Source of the DNA: Agrobacterium cavarae
GTDB lineage: Bacteria > Pseudomonadota > Alphaproteobacteria > Rhizobiales > Rhizobiaceae
Length of the DNA stretch: 64,000 nucleotides
Direction: 5' to 3'
NCBI RefSeq assembly: GCF_004310285.1
Contig: NZ_SISF01000030.1
Coordinates: 248,001-312,000, forward strand
In this document: piece by piece, positions 60,441-64,000 of the stretch
Layout of the letters: each line of letters begins with the position of its first letter
Position numbering within the stretch: the first letter of the stretch is position 1
The notes under the pieces: model-generated
The model's input: the letters and a program-made list of their open reading frames with translations, nothing else
Told to the model about the DNA's origin: nothing
Databases searched by the model: none
Position numbers and translations under genes: made by a program

Positions 60441-61213
60441 GCCGCCTCATGACCCGTCGCCGTTTCCTGATCGGATCAACGCTCACCGCATCCGCACTCG
60501 GCCTGAGTGGCTGCGACGCGCTCGTCCAGAACGATAAGGTCCAGACAACCCTGAAACTCGCCGAGGGCCTGACGAAGCGTGCGCAGCGCTTGCTGATCGG
60601 CGACAACACCCTGGCGCGCGAGTATACGCTCGCGGACATCTCGCCAAGTTTTCGCGCCAACGGCACAAGCATGCCCGATGGCGCGCAATATCAGCAATTG
60701 TTGTCGACGCAATTTTCGCAGTGGCAGTTGGAGGTCGGTGGCCTCGTCGAGCGCCCAACCAAATTCCCCCTTGCAACCCTGAAGGCAATGCCGGCACGCA
60801 GCCAGATCACCCGTCACGACTGCGTCGAAGGCTGGAGCGCGATCGGCCAGTGGACAGGTGTGCCGCTCGCTGCCGTTCTGGATAAGGTCGGCCTCAAGCC
60901 GGAAGCGCGTTATATCGTCTTTCACTGTGCCGACGAATACGAGAAGACCCTGGATGGCAGCGGCTGGTATTACGAGAGCATCGATCTCGTCGATGCTTTT
61001 CATCCTCAAACCATTCTCGCCCATTCCATGAATGGGAGAGATCTCGAAGTCGCGCATGGCGCGCCGCTACGGCTGAGGGTCGAGCGGCAGCTTGGTTACA
61101 AGCAGGCAAAATATCTGATGCGCATCGAGGCCGTCGCAGATTTCTCCAATCTCTACGGCGGAAATGGCGGCTTCTGGGAGGATCGCGGCTACGAGTGGTA
61201 CGCCGGAATATAG
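60437..61213 (+). CDS. Molybdopterin-dependent oxidoreductase (sulfite oxidase/YedY-like)
   Basis: 258 residues. Twin-arginine signal MTRRRFLIGSTLTASALGLSGC, which also offers a lipobox-like Cys. The molybdopterin domain contains ITRHDCVEGWSAIGQWTGVPL, whose Cys is the expected molybdenum ligand, and GWYYESIDLVDAFHPQTILA, HGAPLRLRVERQLGYKQAKYL. It would be exported folded by Tat and receive electrons from the cytochrome b partner. MsrP-like repair of methionine sulfoxide is a reasonable guess given the stress sigma factor nearby; the substrate is unproven. Confidence 0.87.
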   Translation: MSRLMTRRRFLIGSTLTASALGLSGCDALVQNDKVQTTLKLAEGLTKRAQRLLIGDNTLAREYTLADISPSFRANGTSMPDGAQYQQLLSTQFSQWQLEVGGLVERPTKFPLATLKAMPARSQITRHDCVEGWSAIGQWTGVPLAAVLDKVGLKPEARYIVFHCADEYEKTLDGSGWYYESIDLVDAFHPQTILAHSMNGRDLEVAHGAPLRLRVERQLGYKQAKYLMRIEAVADFSNLYGGNGGFWEDRGYEWYAGI

Positions 61214-61304
61214 GTCGAAGTCCAGATTTCCATAGCCAGCGGATTTTTCAGCCCGCCTCCGCCGGTCCTTCAACAGACAGGGTTTGAAACACAAAGGAAG
61301 CACA

Positions 61305-61922
61305 ATGTTCTCAACCTCGAAGACAGGTTTTAGCCTTTTCGCCGGCGCGCTGGTCGCGTTGACGCTCGGCGGTGGCGCCAAAGCCGCCGATCAGGTTCGT
61401 GTCCGTGGCACCGTCGAAAGCCTTCAGGGCAACATGTTGTCCGTCAAAACGCGTGAAGGCAGCAGCGCAAAGATCATGCTGAAGGATGGCTGGAAGGTCT
61501 CCGGCGTCGCCAAGGCATCGGTTGACGATATCAAGCCAGGTGACTTCGTCGGTATCGCATCACTGCCAACAGCGAGCGGCGGCGATGGCGCTTTGGAAGT
61601 GCTGATCTTTCCTGCAGCGATGAAAGGCACAGGCGAGGGGAGCTATGCCTGGGACCTGAAGCCAAACAGCTCTATGACCAATGCGACAGTTGCCGACGCC
61701 GTAAAGTCTGTTGACGGTCATGCGGTGACCGTGAGCTACAAGGGGAAGGAGAAGAAGATCACCATTCCGGATGGCACGCCGGTTGTCACTTTTGCCGATG
61801 CTGCGGAAACCGACATTAAGCCTGGTGCAACCGTTTTCGTACCCTCCGAAAAGGCCGATGACGGTTCGATGTCGAGCGGTCGCGTAGTTGTCGGCACGAA
61901 TGGTGTCGTTCCGCCGATGTGA
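61305..61922 (+). CDS. Periplasmic DUF5666-like protein
   Basis: 205 residues from ATG 61305, with AAGGAAG upstream. Signal peptide (FSLFAGALVALTLGGGAKA) followed by two similar beta-rich units, VRVRGTVESLQGNMLSVKTREG with DDIKPGDFVGIASLP, and ADAVKSVDGHAVTVSYKGKEKKITIPDG with TDIKPGATVFVPSEK. This repeated pattern is that of DUF5666-type domains. Function unknown; the gene follows the molybdoenzyme after 91 bases. Confidence 0.7.
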   Translation: MFSTSKTGFSLFAGALVALTLGGGAKAADQVRVRGTVESLQGNMLSVKTREGSSAKIMLKDGWKVSGVAKASVDDIKPGDFVGIASLPTASGGDGALEVLIFPAAMKGTGEGSYAWDLKPNSSMTNATVADAVKSVDGHAVTVSYKGKEKKITIPDGTPVVTFADAAETDIKPGATVFVPSEKADDGSMSSGRVVVGTNGVVPPM

Positions 61923-62793
61923 GCGGAGGAAACCGCTTAAGGGAGACAGAGACCGTCGGGCGATAAAGGCCGGCGGTCGAAACATGCGCACTTGGCTCGA
62001 TATTCAAGTAAGGTTGGCAAGCTTCGCCGTCCGGAGAGTGATTAAGACTGACGTGACTGGTCCTCGCCGAACCGCCGTCGGCAAAGCGCGCGCAGAAGCG
62101 ACCGCCTGACCCGACCATAAGCGGCCGTATATCGCCTCGCTTCGGCCATGCGAAAGACCGTCTATCGGCGAGTCGGCGCGGGCCGTGGAAGAATTTATAG
62201 AAACCAAAGGGAAAATTGAGGAAGCCAAGAGGATTGCTGAAACTAATGGTTTGCCGCGTTCGTAACTCGTCAGAACGCCAGGCCTGAAAGTGGGAGCGAA
62301 AGGTCGCGCAAGGCGCTCAGGATGAAAGTGCGCTTCTGAACTCGCGGGATTGCTCTGCTTCGGAATCGCATAGGGCAGTATCTGCTGGAGGCCTTGGCAA
62401 TGTCGGAGTTGACCACATGATGACCTGTCCCATTGCCCATCTTGCCACGCTCATGGTGTTCGTCGCGATTGGCTTCTTCCGGTTAAGCAGCATGGAGAAC
62501 CGCCTTCGCTGCTTGCCGTTGGATCGATCGGGCGACACTCAGGAGCCATTATACGATGCTGACCCCCGGGGGCTGATCGGGAGAACTCTTCTCTCGACAG
62601 TTACGGCAGGATCCGGTTTCTGGCTCATCCGACGCCAGTTGAGAACCTTGGATGCGTCGCGATGAACGATATTCGGGCCAATGGCCGATCGTGGACTGGC
62701 AGAAACAGCGTCTTTGTCGGGTTTACCGCCCGTCGCTCCTTGTTTTTTCCAGAAGCCACCCCCTATAAGGTTGGGGTGGCAAGGTTTTCTTCA
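61923..62793. other. Region of about 870 bases before the sigma-K-type gene
   Basis: No confident gene. A plus-strand frame open from 62110 to 62265 ends ARAVEEFIETKGKIEEA then KRIAETNGLPRS, which looks like real protein sequence but has no ATG, so it may be the tail of a broken small gene. A frame at 62417-62665 (82 codons) has no ribosome site and no family pattern. The promoter of the sigma gene should lie near the right end. Confidence 0.35.
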
Positions 62794-63336
62794 ATGCAAA
62801 GCAACGACATCGAAGTTTTGATCAATCGTGTCGCGATGGGAGACCGCGCCGCCTTTGTCGCACTTTACCAGGCGACTAGCCCAAAATTGATGGGCGTATG
62901 TTTGCGCATCCTCAAAAATCGCAGCGATGCTGAAGAGGCGCTGCAAGAAATATACATCAAGATCTGGCAACGCGCGAAAACCTTCGCGACCGGACATAGC
63001 GGTCCGTTTGCATGGCTTGCGACAATCGCGCGCAACCACGCGATCGATACGATCCGCGCCCGCAAACCTGTTTCCGATGATCTCGACGCAGCATATGATC
63101 TTGCCGATGACAGAACCCCGAACCCAGAGCAGCGCATGGGCATCGTCGATGAAGGCCGCAGGATCGACAGATGCATGGCAGAGCTCGATCCGGCACATGC
63201 CAGCGCAGTTCGTCGCGCCTATGTCGAGGGCCTGAGCTATATCGAACTTGCAGACGATCTGCGGGTGCCGCTGAATACGGTGCGCACCTGGCTGCGCCGT
63301 AGTCTCCTCAAGCTTAAGGAGTGCATCCAGCGATGA
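62794..63336 (+). CDS. ECF RNA polymerase sigma factor, SigK type
   Basis: 180 residues from ATG 62794 (MQSNDIEVLINRV); the frame extends further 5' but that part lacks family sequence. Region 2 (YQATSPKLMGVCLRILKNRSDAEEALQEIYIKIWQRA, WLATIARNHAIDTIRAR) and region 4 (SAVRRAYVEGLSYIELADDLRVPLNTVRTWLRRSL). Followed by an RskA-like anti-sigma gene with an ATGA overlap, the standard SigK/RskA pairing. Confidence 0.88.
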   Translation: MQSNDIEVLINRVAMGDRAAFVALYQATSPKLMGVCLRILKNRSDAEEALQEIYIKIWQRAKTFATGHSGPFAWLATIARNHAIDTIRARKPVSDDLDAAYDLADDRTPNPEQRMGIVDEGRRIDRCMAELDPAHASAVRRAYVEGLSYIELADDLRVPLNTVRTWLRRSLLKLKECIQR

Positions 63337-64000
63337 CGCGTGATCCTGGCTCAAGCGAGCACTCAAGAGATGAAATCCGGGCAGGCGAATATGTCTTGGG
63401 TGTTCTGTCCATCGAAGGAAGAAGGATGGTCGAGCGCCGCATGGCCGGCGATGAGGCGTTTTCGCAAATCGTTGCGCGCTGGCAGGCCGACATGGAGGCC
63501 TTCAATCAGGACTATGACGAGATCACGCCTCGCGCCGCCGTGCTGGAACAGCTTGAACAGCGCCTCTTCGCAGCACCGCTGACGAGTAAGGTGAACGTCA
63601 CCCTTTGGAATTCAATGGCTTTCTGGCGTTGGCTTTCACTCGGCACCTCCGTAGCCGCTGCTGCGGCCCTGATCTATGCATCGGGTATCGCATCGCCTCC
63701 TTCTCAGGACGGTAAGCTTGTTGCTGAACTCTCGGCACCCAGTAATTCCGTCAACATGCTGGCGTCCTACGATGCCGAAAGCGGGCGAATGCGCATCGTA
63801 CCTGTCGCGGCAGGGCGCGCGCAGGAGAAATCGCTGGAGCTCTGGCTGGTCCCTGGGCAAGGAGATCCCTTCTCGCTCGGCATATTGCCGGCAGATACGG
63901 GCGGAGAACTGGTCATTCCATCGGACCTGCGTGATCGTCTGAGTGGCGGCGCAACGCTTGCAGTATCGCTGGAACCGTTCGGCGGCTCGCCCACAGGCAA
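63333..64000 (+). CDS. RskA-type anti-sigma-K factor (3' end beyond the window)
   Basis: Frame from ATG 63333, overlapping the sigma stop, open to the window edge (222 codons seen). N-terminal zinc-less anti-sigma domain (YVLGVLSIEGRRMVERRMAGDE, WQADMEAFNQDYDEITP), one membrane helix (about residues 94-112; WRWLSLGTSVAAAAALIYASG), then the periplasmic RskA domain (LWLVPGQGDPFSLGILP). It should bind and hold the preceding sigma factor. The protein is incomplete here. Confidence 0.87.
   Translation, partial: MTRDPGSSEHSRDEIRAGEYVLGVLSIEGRRMVERRMAGDEAFSQIVARWQADMEAFNQDYDEITPRAAVLEQLEQRLFAAPLTSKVNVTLWNSMAFWRWLSLGTSVAAAAALIYASGIASPPSQDGKLVAELSAPSNSVNMLASYDAESGRMRIVPVAAGRAQEKSLELWLVPGQGDPFSLGILPADTGGELVIPSDLRDRLSGGATLAVSLEPFGGSPTG

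Noticed and set aside
62417..62665. Plus-strand 82-codon frame ending at the sigma-K gene region
   Set aside because: No ribosome site, no family pattern, and the sigma gene most likely starts 130 bases further on.

Overview
The window reads as part of a repABC replicon (large plasmid or chromid) of a Rhizobiaceae bacterium, most likely Agrobacterium or Rhizobium. The reasons are a complete repA-repB-repC locus with its antisense RNA at the left end, rhizobial-type glx/glnT/sarcosine-oxidase-like genes, RirA-type iron boxes (TGA-N9-TCA), and alphaproteobacterial sigma-F/NrsF genes. I saw no tRNA, rRNA or CRISPR.

Layout. (1) 0.2-4.0 kb: the repABC replicator. (2) 4.1-9.4 kb: a cytochrome P450, a pyridoxamine-oxidase-fold protein, a PPC/DUF296 protein and a chemoreceptor with a C-terminal xWxxF peptide. 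(3) 9.7-11.2 kb: remains of an IS630-family transposase and a 5'-truncated peptide-ABC ATPase. (4) 11.3-23.6 kb: genes usually labelled sarcosine oxidase (soxGADB), glxBCD, type III glutamine synthetase and purU, with two regulators. Taken together these match the N-methylglutamate pathway for methylamine: gamma-glutamylmethylamide synthetase, N-methylglutamate synthase, N-methylglutamate dehydrogenase, then C1 release as formate by PurU. (5) 24.0-56.05 kb: a roughly 32-kb siderophore locus. (6) 56.3-57.7 kb: a debris zone with an IS3-type transposase end, a small DUF1488 gene and a Fic-family pseudogene. (7) 57.9-64.0 kb: an ECF sigma-F/NrsF pair, a Met/Lys-rich MxKDx-type peptide, a cytochrome b561-like and YedY-like molybdoenzyme pair, a periplasmic protein, and a second ECF sigma/anti-sigma (SigK/RskA type) pair that runs off the window.

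The siderophore locus is the most interesting part. It makes salicylate (salicylate synthase plus a separate isochorismate synthase), activates it (a ligase with a salicylate-like pocket) and loads it on an aryl carrier. A heterocyclisation domain, served in trans by a free adenylation domain with a canonical threonine code, should form a salicyl-methyloxazoline. Further modules carry pockets with Asp and Glu like those for ornithine or lysine. The locus also has an ornithine N5-monooxygenase, an MbtH protein and a PLP decarboxylase, and the assembly line ends in a thioester-reductase domain instead of a thioesterase. Two epimerase-like domains have lost catalytic histidine and there are more condensation domains than a simple linear peptide needs. 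I infer a mixed phenolate-oxazoline/hydroxamate-type siderophore released by reduction. I cannot match it to a known product from sequence alone.

All three transcription start regions of this locus (TonB receptor/tetR divergent promoter, NRPS operon, salicylate/hydroxylase operon) carry the same arrangement: a perfect TGA-N9-TCA iron box and, 6 to 8 bases away, a second shared block of about 27 bases with a GGAC/GTCC dyad. I propose dual control by RirA and the locus's own TetR regulator.
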